Source: Prochilodus magdalenae
Taxonomy: Eukaryota > Chordata > Actinopteri > Characiformes > Prochilodontidae
Assembly: GCA_024036415.1 (NCBI GenBank)
Contig: JAMWET010005070.1
Location: 45,001-109,000 of the forward strand
Length of the DNA stretch: 64,000 nucleotides
Reading direction: 5' to 3'
Below the pieces are notes generated by a model. The model saw nothing but the letters and a program-made list of their open reading frames with translations. It did not search any database and was not told the origin of the DNA. Below, piece by piece: positions 1 to 11,680 of the stretch. Made by a program: the position numbers and the translations under genes. Each line of letters opens with the position of its first letter. Position 1 is the stretch's first letter.

Positions 1-424
1 TGGAAACAAAGCGCTGGAGAGTTCTAAAGGGGCCAGCAATGAGTCCGGATCTAAATCCCATTGAACACCTGTGGAGAGATCTTAAAATTGCTGTTGGGAG
101 AAGGCACCCTTCAAATAGGAGAGACTTGGAGCAGTTTGCAAAAGAAGAGTGGTCCAAAATTCCAGTTGAGAGGTGTAAGAAGCTTGTTGATGGTTATAGG
201 AAGCGACTGATTTTAGTTATTTTTTCCAAAGGGTGTGCAACCAAATATTAAGTTGAGGGTGCCAATAATTTTGTCCGGCCCATTTTTGGAGTTATGTCAA
301 ATTTGCCTTTTTTTAAATCTGTTTTTTTGTGTTGTTCCAATAAACATGTGTATAACAAAACGTGTAATTGCAATAATTTTCTGGGAGAAATTCAGGGGTG
401 CCAACACTTTCGGCCATGACTGTA
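1..424 (+). mobile_element. Tc1-like transposon, 3' end with transposase C-terminus
   Basis: Open reading from base 3 to the stop at 249-251 gives 82 residues of a Tc1 transposase C-terminus: [15 protein letters not shown] with the final catalytic Glu of the DDE triad, then EEWSKIPVERCKKLV and GCATKY at the end. After the stop comes a short untranslated tail and a terminal inverted-repeat-like end (about 385-424, ending in GGCCATGACTGTA). The element starts outside the window, so copy integrity is unknown; the visible part has no frameshift. It is antisense to the host gene, in its intron 13, and is a different lineage from the element at 42.5 kb. Confidence 0.88.
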
Positions 425-1459
425 TTTGTACTATATATATATTAAGAAATACAGCACCCGTCATGTCAATTTTTTAGATGAACATTTAAAAATCTGGAAA
501 GCTCTACATAGAACATTATTGTTTTAAGGCCAATTCCTTCTTATATAAAGAAATATTAAATATCAAAAAATTATGAGCACAGTTTACTTAATAATATAAT
601 AAAAAATACTAATAGACAAACGGATTACAAATGTGATGTAAATACAGCTGTATTAGTGTTGTTACTAATTTGGAACTGTCAGTAACTTCTGTACTAAAGC
701 TGTACAAGCTCAACCACTCATTTTCTATATCAACAATCAGAGTGAGCCTTTTATACACCATGATTTAAACAAAATTAATCTCTAATCAGTAGGAAGGGCT
801 AGACAACAACAGTCAAACATTAAGTCTATAAATGAAACAAAAACAAAATGTCAAGAAAGTTTAAAGGCCTCAGGGGGCGGTGTGTCTGTAATTTGAAAAT
901 CACTTTGATTTTAAAGTCAGTGGTGTAGAAAAGGGACGGGTAATCAGCACATACTGCCACAAAGTGATTAACACTACAAATTTGCTTTCTAATTTCCATG
1001 CTGTTATTGTGAGCATGCCTATGGCCAGGATAGCCCAGGCAGAAGCCAGAAAGCATGCATGTTCACGTCCTGAAAAAAATTAAATGCTAGAAGACAACAA
1101 CCTATGATTTCCATCTTATTTACTAATCCCTTCAACAATTTATAATCCCTCACTGAATGCACGATTTTGCCCAAATCACGCAGCTCTGCTATAGGCTGGT
1201 TTTAGCTCAGGCCTGCCTCTGCAAACATTCTTTCTGGTGAAAATGTTCAACTGTTCATTCATAGCAAAGAGTGAAATTTAACTAGACCCTGTGCAAAATG
1301 ATTCAGCATTACACCCATCAGCTCCTTTAGATTTACATAGGTAAGTCTTCCATCCAGTCCAAACATAAACCACTTCAAGTATTATATAATTCAAATGATT
1401 AAACAATTATAACGATAAAAGATCTTTCAGGACGCACTACTTTGAACACTATGCCATAC
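425..1459. other. intron 13 remainder, no recognised feature
   Basis: AT-rich intronic sequence between the Tc1-like end and exon 13. I searched the minus strand for the continuation of the zinc finger and found no exon. Short ORFs have no recognisable content. Confidence 0.6.
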
Positions 1460-1571
1460 CTGTGGTGTCCTGTGTATTTTGCCCCTTTGATGTGGCCCAC
1501 TCCCCTGCAGCCTGGGGTCGGACACACGCCCTGTGTGACGGAGCTCTTGAGGTCAGAAGGTCCTGCTTGTG
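1460..1571 (-). CDS. l3mbtl4: l3mbtl4 exon 13, first part of C2HC zinc finger
   Basis: The exon has 112 nt with acceptor TTATTGCAG and donor GTATGG. It encodes residues 365-401 plus two bases: a short linker (QAGPSDLKSSVTQG) and CPTPGCRGVGHIKGAKYTG followed by two histidines. CPTPGC-x-G-x-GH is the first half of the MYT1-like C2HC finger that follows the MBT repeats in L3MBTL1/3/4. The last cysteine must lie in the next exon, beyond the left edge. The linker position, its length and GVGHI in the finger favour L3MBTL4. Confidence 0.88.
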
Positions 1572-3342
1572 CTGCAATAAGGGAAAATGACTACTGAGAC
1601 ACGTGCTGAATGTCCAGACCACTAATGACTAAACTGCATCAAATTCCTTTTTAGAAAAAGCTTGGGCAGAGTTGAGAAATGCTGACAGAGGAGCCTCACC
1701 TGTGACTGAAGCCTGCGGTCTTATTCAGAGTAAAGCAACATTCTGTGACTAAACCTCAAATGTATTTATGGTAAAGGGAATGAAGGAAAAAAAAAAAATC
1801 TGTGCACATTCTCCCTGAGCGATGCATCTTGCATTAGGAGGTGAAAACTGACTTTTGTATTCAAGAATACATTTTAAACACAAATACAGCAGTGTGCAAA
1901 CACTGTGCCACACCAGGCTCAACACTGGCAAGTGGGATTCACAAAAGGTCACCTCTAGAGGTGGTAGATTCATCATTATATTCATGAGGAAGGCTTTCCT
2001 GGGAGCAGTAATAAAAGTCCGTTTTGCTGCAGTTTGACCAGAGGCAGCTGTGGAAATTCTGATACTGGTGTTAAATTAGTGTTAACCTGCATTTATAACC
2101 ATTCAACACTGAATATTTATTAACTGCAACGTAAAACATCAATTAATAACTATACAGATATACATTATTGAATATACAATTTAATATAATTTGTCTTGTG
2201 CATTTAATACCTTCCTCTTCTAAAGATATTTATTTATTTATTTAACAGTACCTATCAGAAATTTTAAATTTAAATTAAACTTTAATCCCAGTATTTAAGT
2301 GAAAGACAAACCTACATGAATCAGAAATCAGAACATGTTTCCTTTCGTGCTATGCTGCTAATGCTACAGGGTGTCAACCTATCTGTTTGTCTCTCTCCAA
2401 AAATTACATTTAGGCAAATCAAAATTAAACCAACATACAGTCAGAAAGATTGGGTCTAAAATGTAGTACTATGACATTCAGATGTGTAATTTCTGTGGCT
2501 TATGAAGTATGACTCTAATTGTTGAACATGCTGAATGTCTATTTTCTTTTGTTTTAAGCAAGAGGAAAAGTCTTCAGAAAAAAAAGAAATCAGGTCATTA
2601 TATAAAACAGGTAATATAAACCTGTGTCTACCAAACAGGTGTGAACAAGAGAGGGACTGAACGCGCACATCGCCCTCATCAGCTGGCCTGCCTCTCAGCT
2701 TTAGTGTGGCAGAGAATGAAGCAAATATGGCCAGATTTATGGAACTACCCCTCTCTTGTTAACGAATATGGATGGCCAATGTGAACAAACTGAAACTAAA
2801 TACTGTTTTTACAATCGGTCCACAACTGAAAGTGAAAGAGTAACTTGGAAGGTCAACCACAGCAGGCTAAACAACTAGTATAGATGCAGGTGATGAAGTA
2901 AGAGAGAGGGAAAAATATGCCAAGATATTATTAGTCAGTGTATGGTTTTTCCCTACAGATGGAGCGCTCTGGTGCAAACAAGAATCAAAATGCCTTTACA
3001 TGCGTTTATTTAGATTTCAGGTTGACTTTGAGTAGGACAAGTAAATATTAGTTCTTCTATGTAGGTCTGTATTCTGTTGTATATTTCTCTGGGATGATAG
3101 ATTAAAGCCTTCTATGTACATCATTTTATTTTTGTGGGTTGGCCAGAGCATAGCCAGTTTTGTACGTTTTACATTTTTCATACCCGACTTTAGAAATGAC
3201 AATGCACTTAAAATACTACTTTCTCTCAAGACTACTTAAGCACTGTATATCTAAAAAAAATTTCTCAGACTTGCTAAAATCATACCATATAATGATAGAC
3301 CCACACACAATGTAGATGCTGTATTGAGCCATGGACACTCAC
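1572..3342. other. intron 12, no recognised feature
   Basis: Intron of 1771 bp between exons 12 and 13. It is AT-rich, with only short homopolymer and TTTA runs (near 2230). No transposon, exon or RNA gene is recognised. Confidence 0.6.
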
Positions 3343-3457
3343 TTAGTGGGGGTTCAAGAGGGTGTCCTGTCCTTCCACACCAGCCCACAGGATGAAGGTC
3401 CGGCAGGTCAGAGTCTACCCAAAAATCAAACTTTGAGTGCCAGCCGTCGAAGTGCAC
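3343..3457 (-). CDS. l3mbtl4: l3mbtl4 exon 12, end of MBT repeat 3
   Basis: The exon has 115 nt with acceptor CTCCTTAACAG and donor GTGAGT. It encodes residues 327-364 plus one base: VHFDGWHSKFDFWVDSD, then LPDLHPVGWCGRTGHPLEPP. It finishes repeat 3 with the conserved HFDGW, DFW and HPVGWC signatures. Trp332 and the aromatic Phe336 keep the cage-like aromatic positions, though Tyr is more usual at the second. Confidence 0.93.
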
Positions 3458-5330
3458 CTGTTAAGGAGAAAGTCAACCATTTATCTAAAAGCAAATCAAC
3501 CAACCAATCCATTTTCTCAGTGGCCCTATTGGAATCTGGGTGTGCCTTGTTACTATTTATTTATTTATCAGTCTATGCAGTTTTTGGTTTTTCCACAGTA
3601 TACAATACATTGTGTGGGTTTTGAAATACATGAAATATCAGTGGCACCTTTATTAGGAAAAACGTTTTCCATTACTTGTCAATAGTTATGCTTTTTTTTT
3701 CTTCAAAACTATTATTCTTATACAGTTACACTATATTATATAGCTAACAAAACTTGGAAAATACGCCGCTTGTTATTTTGTAGTCAAAACTCAATCAGTA
3801 AAACTGACAGCAACTAAAGTCACAAAAATCTTTTGAATCTAGGGCTCATCCAGCTTCCTGAAAGCTCTAGAGAGGTCTAGCAAGAATAGCAGCTTTGCTG
3901 GTAGCTCAGAGCACTGTATGATCGGCCAACAAGGTAAAACATACTAATGGAGGTTAAGCATTTTGTATTAGTTTGCATTATGTAATAAGCTGATTAACTG
4001 CACCTTCAGTAAGTTTAGACACAAAAAAAAAACAAACAAAAAAAATCAGTCCAAAACACCCAGTCTGCAGACACAGCAGATATTTTTTTATAAAATACGC
4101 TGAACTTGAGGAAGTCACCATAATTTCTGCCACATCTGAACCAACTCATGCCGCAGCATGTTAGCCAGCACTGATGCCACTTCACTGCAGTGTAAATTAG
4201 GTGCGATACCACTAACTGCTGAACCTTATTTCCATCAGCAGTGAAATCCGACATCTCACCCATCAGTAGCCTGCGCTCCCAGAGCATACTTCACTCTGCT
4301 ATTTCCAGTCCAAAGAAAGTAATTCTGCTTCTGCGTCACCCTGAAAGTATGTGCAAATTGACCATGATAAATTTTATGCTGCCAATAGTTGCCTGATGAC
4401 GTTTATTTGCCCACAGAGAGTGAAAATGTCTCCCGCGAGAAATTGAAGAATGACTGAAGACTCAGAAACAAAAATGAAACAAAGCTGATCCAACTGAAAT
4501 GTGACAATAATGGATGTCAGGGAATTTTTTTTTTTTGTCCTAACGAGTTCCTCTTATTGGGAAGTCCTCTAGGCTGACATGCTCCAGAGCGTGTCTGATT
4601 AAGATAGATAGTTGCTTTCAAATGGGAACAGGCCGAAATCAATGCAGTCAATGCGCCTTTTCGGCCTGCTTTAGAGCCGTGCGCTGCTAATGGATGGTGT
4701 CTGATCACGCAATTAGGAATTAATATGACTAGGGAGATGCTTTCATAAATCACATAAGGGAGCACCAGGCACAGCAGACATTCTAAGCTACAGCACGGCA
4801 TCAGTCTTTTGTCTTTGGGCCACTAAAACACATCATCTCATCTATTGCGCATAGACTCACAAAGCTTCAAAAAGTACTTTGCAAAAGTCAGAAGGCGCTC
4901 ATTCATTTGATTTCCAGTCCGTGTAAGCATTATGTATGAGCTATACGCAGGACATGATAGACAATCAAGTCCTTAAAAGAGTGCCTGATTAAGAAAGCCA
5001 TTCAAGTGCCAGTCCAAGATACAATTGCAAGGCTTGGGAATAGTTAATGAAATAATCCATGTAAGACATTTAAAGATCTAAATGTCAGAAATAAAATGCT
5101 TCCTAAACAACTCTGAAGGAATGGACTTGATTACAGCATGTGTTGGGTACTGCTGCATAACAAAGGGGCAGTGTTACTGTTGATGTGTGTCAGCATAACC
5201 ATTTCCAAATACCTTCCATCCATAGCTTGCTTTAGTTGATCAGTTCATTATTGAACTAAATCAAGTGTGCTACTGATGGAATTCCACGCAATGACTGCAG
5301 CGAGACCTCCAAAACCAGACCAATAATAAA

Positions 5331-5331
<1 letters not shown>

Positions 5332-5378
<47 letters not shown>

Positions 5379-5379
5379 A
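5332..5379. repeat. (AAAT)n microsatellite
   Basis: About twelve uninterrupted copies of the tetranucleotide AAAT/TAAA in intron 11. Confidence 0.95.
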
Positions 5380-6909
5380 GACAACAGTTACATTTTACTA
5401 TGTTTATGTCCAGTATTTATTCTAATGTACAATAAAGTGTTTTAGTGGTTAAACACACTAGACAAACAGGTTTAGGCAGTTGGCTTCAACAAAACTGAGG
5501 GAAGCCACTTTTATTCAAACATTCATTCAAAAGGTATGAAACAACACCCACAGTGGAGGGAGGATGAAGCCTACACATGCTAACTGATGTTATCTGCTGC
5601 ATTTTGTCTTCACACTGCCACAGTACACAAGATGTCTGATCTCTCTTCTACCTTTAGCAGTTGTACAGCAACTACATACACTGTATGTATTGTATTCCGA
5701 CTCTTAATGGCGTAGTAGCCGTTCCTCCCTCTAAGAAAACTCCTGAAGTGATTACAGTCTAAATGGTATACGGCTGCTTTTGCACAGTATCTTTTGGGCT
5801 TCAGCTGTTTTGCTCCATCAGTCCTGCAGCGCTATAGAATGGTGCAGTGCTGAATGAATGCCTGAATGATTAGCAGCATCCAAGACTCTCTTGAAGACTG
5901 AACACAAGGGATCCGAGTTTTGATACCAAGTCACAAAAGCTTGGATGCTACTAATCAGGCAGTCATTTATACAGCGACACAGCAAGTGGCATTCTGCAGT
6001 GCTGCAGGGCTGATGGCTCAGAGCGACTATTCACACTACAGAAAACATACTGTAGCAAAGATTTAGCAGCCTGACTAAGAGACAGAGACAATGAGCCTGA
6101 AAGAAACAGGTGAATTTTCTGAAACCACTGCAGAAACAGAAAGCCCTGCAAAAGTGGAAGCACTTCAAAGTGGGAACCAGTCAAACCGATGAGCAAAACA
6201 AATAAGATCAAGTTTATAGTCATCTACATACATGTCCTCTTCATTCTTTTAACAGACACAGAAAGCTTGAAGATTCAATACAGATTACGAAAGGAAACAT
6301 TCAATTACATAACATATAAATATGACGTTACACAAATCCATTAGGAGGTTCACCTAAACTGATGCATTTAGGGCAGTCACTCCTAACCCTTTAACATGCT
6401 GTTGCATTAAATAAGATCTACATGTGCATTTCTGCATTTCCTGATTCCGCCGAGTGTTCCCCGTTGATTCCATTTCATCGTGAGGATATAAAGAGATACA
6501 CGTCATCAGCCTCACATCATGTGCTAGTATGTCCATGTTTTATATGAAACCATTAATTGGACTTGCCTCAACAATACCAAAAGCATGACTGAACACGTTA
6601 CATTATTTGAATGGTAAAGGGTAAACTAGTAAGCCTTTAAATACTTCATTACACAAATATATGGGTCTGTCTATAATCTACACTGCAGGGCAAATCACAA
6701 CTGTTTCTAGAATCTTGCTTTTAGTTCAACCAGAGCAGCCAATCAAAATTCTAGCAGACCATTGCTGTCATATAAATACTTAGGATTTATTTAATCTAAC
6801 TGCCTTTTCTTTTTCATTATACATGTATTTTTTTTTTAACATTTCATTCTTTTGTCATGTAAGTCAAAAGCAGCCACATTGACTTAGAAAACAAACAAAC
6901 AAACAAAAA

Positions 6910-6930
6910 AACACACACACACACACACAC
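6910..6930. repeat. (CA)n microsatellite
   Basis: About ten CA dinucleotides preceded by an A-rich AAAC tract in intron 11. Confidence 0.9.
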
Positions 6931-7189
6931 CTTAATCTACCATCAAGCTAAAATTACTACATAGCTAAGAAATAAATAAATGCTACCCATGCCACTTTCC
7001 AAACATGCTAGGGGACCAAAACCAGAGGTTGGAACTTTGTTTTTTATGAGAATAAGTTTACTGCTTTCTCTTATTTACAGTTCTTTGTCTTAGCTTAAAC
7101 TCATTTCACATTTTGTTTCTTATAGCCCCATGTGAAATAAAGAATAAATGTGCAATTTTCTGTAAATATTTTGCAATTATCTGTAAATA

Positions 7190-7338
7190 AGATCCTCCAG
7201 AGGGTTTAACTTTTATTATTTATAATGTTTATATTGTTCTTATTTTTTGTACTGAGTACCTTGCTATCCCTTTGCTGCTGTAACACTGTAAATATCCCCA
7301 CTGTGGGACTAATAAAGGATTATCTTATCTTATCTTAA
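7190..7338 (+). mobile_element. non-LTR retrotransposon 3' tail
   Basis: The stretch ends CCACTGTGGGACTAATAAAG followed by a short tandem CTTAT/ATCTT tail (7321-7337). A unique 3' UTR ending in a short tandem repeat instead of poly(A) is typical of teleost LINE/SINE ends, and this exact kind of tail is common in fish genomes. Only the 3' end is present, as expected for a 5'-truncated insertion. Family name not assigned. Confidence 0.6.
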
Positions 7339-8624
7339 TACCGTTGTGAAATCTAATGTGAAAAGCGACTGCATTCAGCACAAATAATTGTAAGTAGGCA
7401 ATTATGTAATAATTTCAGACCAGCTGTTCAGTTCCAAATGACCAAATTTTATTTTTATGGTCAGATTGTAATCGCATATGTGCACACACTCATATGTTCG
7501 GCAGGTTGCAGCAGTAATGACTTGTGTACATATAATGTGCAGGTCAAAGGGCAAAACTAACAATGATAACAGGCTAACAGAATAATGACAATGTATTTCA
7601 CAACAATGTTTCACTTTTTATTAACCACAGCATGAGCAGAAGATGACTTTAATGTAAGCTGACCTAGTTACCTGACTGCAAGCAAGCCATGCACGGCAGT
7701 AGTAATATTCAAAAGACAGGCTTTATGTTCAAACCTTTTAATCAAGCAGTCACTCTAAACTAAAACAAAGAAAGTGTGACCCGAATGACTGTTGTGTTTA
7801 AGCTGTAAAATGTGAATGTGTGTCACTAGCTTTCTTGTGGTATATCATGGACTGCTGTGCCTAGAATGGATGAAGAAGAAAAAGATAAAGGGGGAAAAAA
7901 AACCCCACATGAAATCATATCTAGACAGTCAAAGTGGGTCAGGTACCCAGAACCTCAATCTGAATCAGATTTGAAACCACCTACAAATGAGAACTGAGTG
8001 TGACTGAAAAGACTTCATGTGGATTCCTGCTCCTCACAGTGTGCTTGGTGTCAAATAAAAATGCTTTGTGGATCTTCGTTCGTGTCCAAGTAGTGCTTGT
8101 TACAAATACTAAGGCCGCATGGATTGCCAATGCAACTTCCAAACAAACAAGAGAGGAGACAAAGAGAGAAGCTATGCAGCTGTGTTCGTCTCTGCTGTGA
8201 TGACACAGCTGAATAGGAGCTTCTTTGCTGTTTCCATGAGCACATCAGGCCACTTTAAAGTTCATAAGACAACTGTAATTCGGTATGTATCCCTGACCAC
8301 CTCGGAATGCGATTTGAATGACTGGGTTACATTGCCTCCGAGACACATTTCACCCCATTAACACATTAAAGGCAGGTTTGTGATTTTCACCACAATAATG
8401 TAGCCACAGATCGCTGTGAAACTGACATGACATGCTTTTATAGTCGCCAATACTAGCCTTTACTAAGGCCTTTGCAACCAACGATGGGCTACATAAAGTC
8501 AGAAACGTTATAAATCAAGGTAAAGCTCATTACTCACAAGTTACGTGTTTGTCATGTTGCATACATTAGTCCAGACATTCCATGGTGCCCAACCTTAAGC
8601 TTGCTCACAAAATAATCTGACCTG

Positions 8625-8670
8625 CATGTTAATGTCAAATATGGACGAAAACATATTTGACATTAACATG
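8625..8670. repeat. perfect 19-bp inverted repeat (hairpin)
   Basis: The arms at 8625-8643 and 8652-8670 are exact reverse complements (CATGTTAATGTCAAATATG), separated by an 8-nt loop. Immediately downstream, AGAAAACATATTAGAAC occurs twice (about 8675-8718), giving a short direct duplication. Confidence 0.9.
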
Positions 8671-9066
8671 AAACAGAAAACATATTAGAACACGAAAACA
8701 GAAAACATATTAGAACTTTAGACCCACTGACCACTGAGGAATTTGACCTCAGTATTTAACCTGTTCATGCAGTGAAACACCCACATACACACTAGGGGGA
8801 GTGAACACACTTGCCAGAAGAAGAGGGCAGCGTATACATGGCGCCTTGTCCAAGGGCAACCTTCCGGTCACAAGGCAAGTTCGCTAACCTCCAGACCATG
8901 AATGCACATGACCAGCTGAACGGCGGAGATTTGGTGAAAAGACACTGCCAAGATATGATTTTCATGTAGGTATTCTTTTTTTTTTTTTACTTTAAATGAC
9001 TATTTAAATGTGCCCTAATGTATTTTATATGCATCCTGATCCCTCTTCTCCTCTCCGCCAACTCAC

Positions 9067-9177
9067 CTTGACTCTGTAGTCTTCAATGTCCACTATAGTG
9101 GCCACGCGGATCAGCATGGGGTTTCGCCTGTCCACTGTCTCCAACTTCATGTTGACTTGAAATCCGTGAGGGGCTCT
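9067..9177 (-). CDS. l3mbtl4: l3mbtl4 exon 11, core of MBT repeat 3
   Basis: The exon has 111 nt, 37 codons, phase 0 at both ends, acceptor CCATCTGCAG and donor GTGAGT. It encodes residues 290-326: RAPHGFQVNMKLETVDRRNP, then IRVATIVDIEDYRVK. The N-M-K-L-E core with V-D-R-R-N-P is the repeat 3 version of the motif seen in exons 5 and 8. ATIVD at this place matches L3MBTL4 better than L3MBTL1 (ASVED) or L3MBTL3 (ATVAD), as far as I recall those proteins. Confidence 0.93.
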
Positions 9178-9501
9178 CTGCAGATGGACAGTGTTTGTCA
9201 GATCCTTTGCTAGGCTCTCGGCCAGGAGCATAAAGCACTGCTGCATTGGCTGTATTTACAACTACGAGCTATTGTGAAGGAGCAGTGAGCCTGCATTAAT
9301 TGAACTGCCATTCAAAAGGCATTCAGCCTTGAGGTTTGGCTTTTCTTTTCAGTGAAACATGGCGGTGGGGATTTATCAATAATGGGGAGACATTATGAAA
9401 CACTTAATCCTGCAGTACAAGGCGGCAGAGCTCAAAAATAGCATGACATCAATGCTTACACGCACATGCCTACTCTCATACTTGCATGCTCTCCCTTCTC
9501 C

Positions 9502-9541
<40 letters not shown>

Positions 9542-9634
9542 ATAAACACACACATATACAAAGTCTTTGCTTTACGTTCTCATACACATAGGAAATGCTG
9601 TCGTGCTGTGATGTGACTAGTGTTCTCTGCTCAC
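9178..9634. repeat. intron 10 with (CA)15 microsatellite
   Basis: Short 457-bp intron between exons 10 and 11. It contains a CA dinucleotide run at 9508-9537. Apparent ORFs here are frames through the repeat. Confidence 0.85.
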
Positions 9635-9720
9635 CATACAAAAGGCCTGGCTTGGAACTGCAGAAGCGCTGTTGTCTTCCAAGTACTCCTCCCATACAAA
9701 ATGCTCTGGATTGGGGTGTC
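9635..9720 (-). CDS. l3mbtl4: l3mbtl4 exon 10, N-terminal arm of MBT repeat 3
   Basis: The exon has 86 nt with acceptor TTCTGTTTAAG and donor GTGAGC. It encodes GHPNPEHFVWEEYLED, then SASAVPSQAFCM (residues 261-289), the arm of repeat 3. The PNPE-x-F-x-W-x-x-YLE pattern resembles the equivalent L3MBTL4 segment as I remember it. The end reads AFCM where family members usually have a basic residue in place of Cys (FK-M/V). The neighbouring intron 10 is short (457 bp) and carries a CA microsatellite. Its phases join exons 9 and 11 exactly. Confidence 0.9.
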
Positions 9721-10599
9721 CTTAAACAGAAGCCAAAAGCAAAATCTGATTAGACAAAGGAATGGCACACACTGCCAAGCTCATTGATTTGGCTGCAACA
9801 ACGCAAAAGAAGTGTAACATGTGGCCTAAGTGACTGAGGCACATGGCTGTTATGCTAATAATGGCTGGGGCGAATGCTAAATAAGAGAACTTTGAGGCAG
9901 AACTCTCCAACACGGAAGCTAGAAGAGAAGACCAAGCATTGCCTACACCAGGTATGGCAGCACAGTGTTATATAAGTATGATTCACTGCTTGTTACTGCA
10001 TTTCAGAGAGTGCTGCACACTACGTGTTCTTTCACTTCACATTATTGTCATGTTTGCATATATAGTACTGCATCATTCTGCTGTGTCTGCACTCCTAACC
10101 TCAAACAGCACTAGTTTACAGTTATTACTACTGTTGTAATTCTACATGTCTGTCATTATTTATTTACTTAGGGGTTGGTCTCTCTAGGCACCTTATGCAT
10201 TAATGAGAACCTGCATTGTTTTTCTGTCTCCAAGCCTCCTAATGACCACCAGTGCCTAGGTACCGCTGTCTCTGGGTACACAGGAGTACAAAAAAATCCA
10301 ATTAGGTTGTTTTGTGAGTCAATTCAGAATTATTTTTCCCCCACCTCCTATTGTTTGTAATGTCTTTCTGTCCATTGTTTTCCATATTGTTTACTGAGTA
10401 TAATAACCTATATATGCAGATAGCCAATCAGAATGCCTTGGTTTATGCACTAAAGAGGCCATATTGTGAACCATTTTGTCTTTTCTAAAGGTGAAAGAGC
10501 TACAAGCAACTTTATTTTCCTGAAGGCTAAGACAGAACATTAGTGAAACTCCTATATGTCTATGCAATTTTGCTTAGACCTTAGAAACAGGACCATCAG

Positions 10600-11680
10600 G
10601 AACAGTACCATCAAACTGACAGACTGGGTGGTGGTCCCTACTTGTAAGAAAGGGGGCGGCAGTGTGTGTACCAATCACTGAGGCATCACTTTGCTTAGCA
10701 TCCCTGGAAAAGTTTATGCCAAGGGCGCAGAAAAAGAAGAGTTCGACCAATAGTTGAACCTCTAATTGACCCAGTTCACAGGTGTTTTATCCTCCCTGAG
10801 ATATTCAGTGGAAGGTCGTCTGGGAGTATGAGGCTCTTCGGCCACCACTACAGGTCAGTCGAGTTGTGTCCATATACTCTGCAATTATTCAAGCTTATTT
10901 AAAATGTTGGGACTCGGCCAAGGGTGTCCTCTGTTTGTGATATTTATGCACAGAGTGTCAAAGCATAGCAGAGGTCAGGAGGGCATTATGTGGGGGGCCA
11001 GGAGGTGGAGTCACTTCTTTTTGCAGATGATTTTTTATATGCAAGCCTCCTGTGCACACTAAAATGGTTTGCAGTCAATGACGATGCAGCTGGTATGCAG
11101 ATCAGCAGCTCGAAATCCAAGTCCATCATTTTATCCCAGAACAGGATGATATGTCCCCTCCAGGAAGGGGTGAGGACCACCTCCAGTTTAAGTATCTGTT
11201 TACAAGTGATGGAAAAAGAGAACATGAAAGCAGCTGCAGGCTGGGGCAGGTGGCAACAGAAATGTGGTTGTGTATCAGGTGCAGAGGTGGTGAAGATGGA
11301 GCTGAAGGCAAAGTTTTCTGTTTACCGGTCAGTGTACATCCCGACCCTCACCTATGGTCATTAGCTCTGTGTAATGACCAAAAGAATGGGATCACTGATT
11401 CAGGTGGCAGACATTAGCTTTCTTACAGGGTGGCGGGCCACACTTCATTTACATTGCAATAAAGGCCGGGGTAAGTCTTGGAATTCCCCAGACTGAGATG
11501 AAAATGCAGTGCACCCACCACACTAGTCTGGACTAAACAATATAAGATGATGAAAGTGAAGTTTTGGAGGAGATTGTGGGCTGTTTGTGGACACCCACAA
11601 AGACGTCTTGTGGATGGTAGGGATAAGCCCAGTGGGCCCAGGGACAGTCCCTTCTGCTATTTATTCAACAATAGCAAATG
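10600..11680 (+). mobile_element. decayed L2-type LINE, reverse transcriptase fragment
   Basis: The plus-strand frames contain GGQEVESLLFADD; the FADD at 11020-11031 is the catalytic box of a non-LTR reverse transcriptase. Downstream the order is AAGMQISSSKSKSIILS, then a KAKFSVYRSVYIPTLTYGH thumb-type segment (to 11362), then out-of-frame VTKRMGS and a tail with WMVGISPVGPG-like remains. Upstream, remnants of the palm are visible in shifted frames (RRVRPIVEPLI about 10735-10770). Frameshifts and stops show it is dead. The segment order matches the teleost L2/CR1 group. It is antisense to the host gene. Confidence 0.8.

Larger units (their letters stand above)
3458..9066. other. intron 11, with repeats and a candidate conserved element
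   Basis: Intron of 5.6 kb. It holds an AAAT microsatellite (5332-5379), a CA tract (6910-6930), a LINE-type 3' tail (7190-7338), a perfect hairpin (8625-8670) and a complex homeodomain-motif-rich stretch (4540-4810). Apart from these listed items I recognise nothing. Confidence 0.6.

Noticed and set aside
8625..8670. Hairpin as a microRNA gene
   Set aside because: A 19-bp stem with an 8-nt loop is shorter than a typical precursor, and flanking bases do not extend the pairing; kept only as a structural finding.
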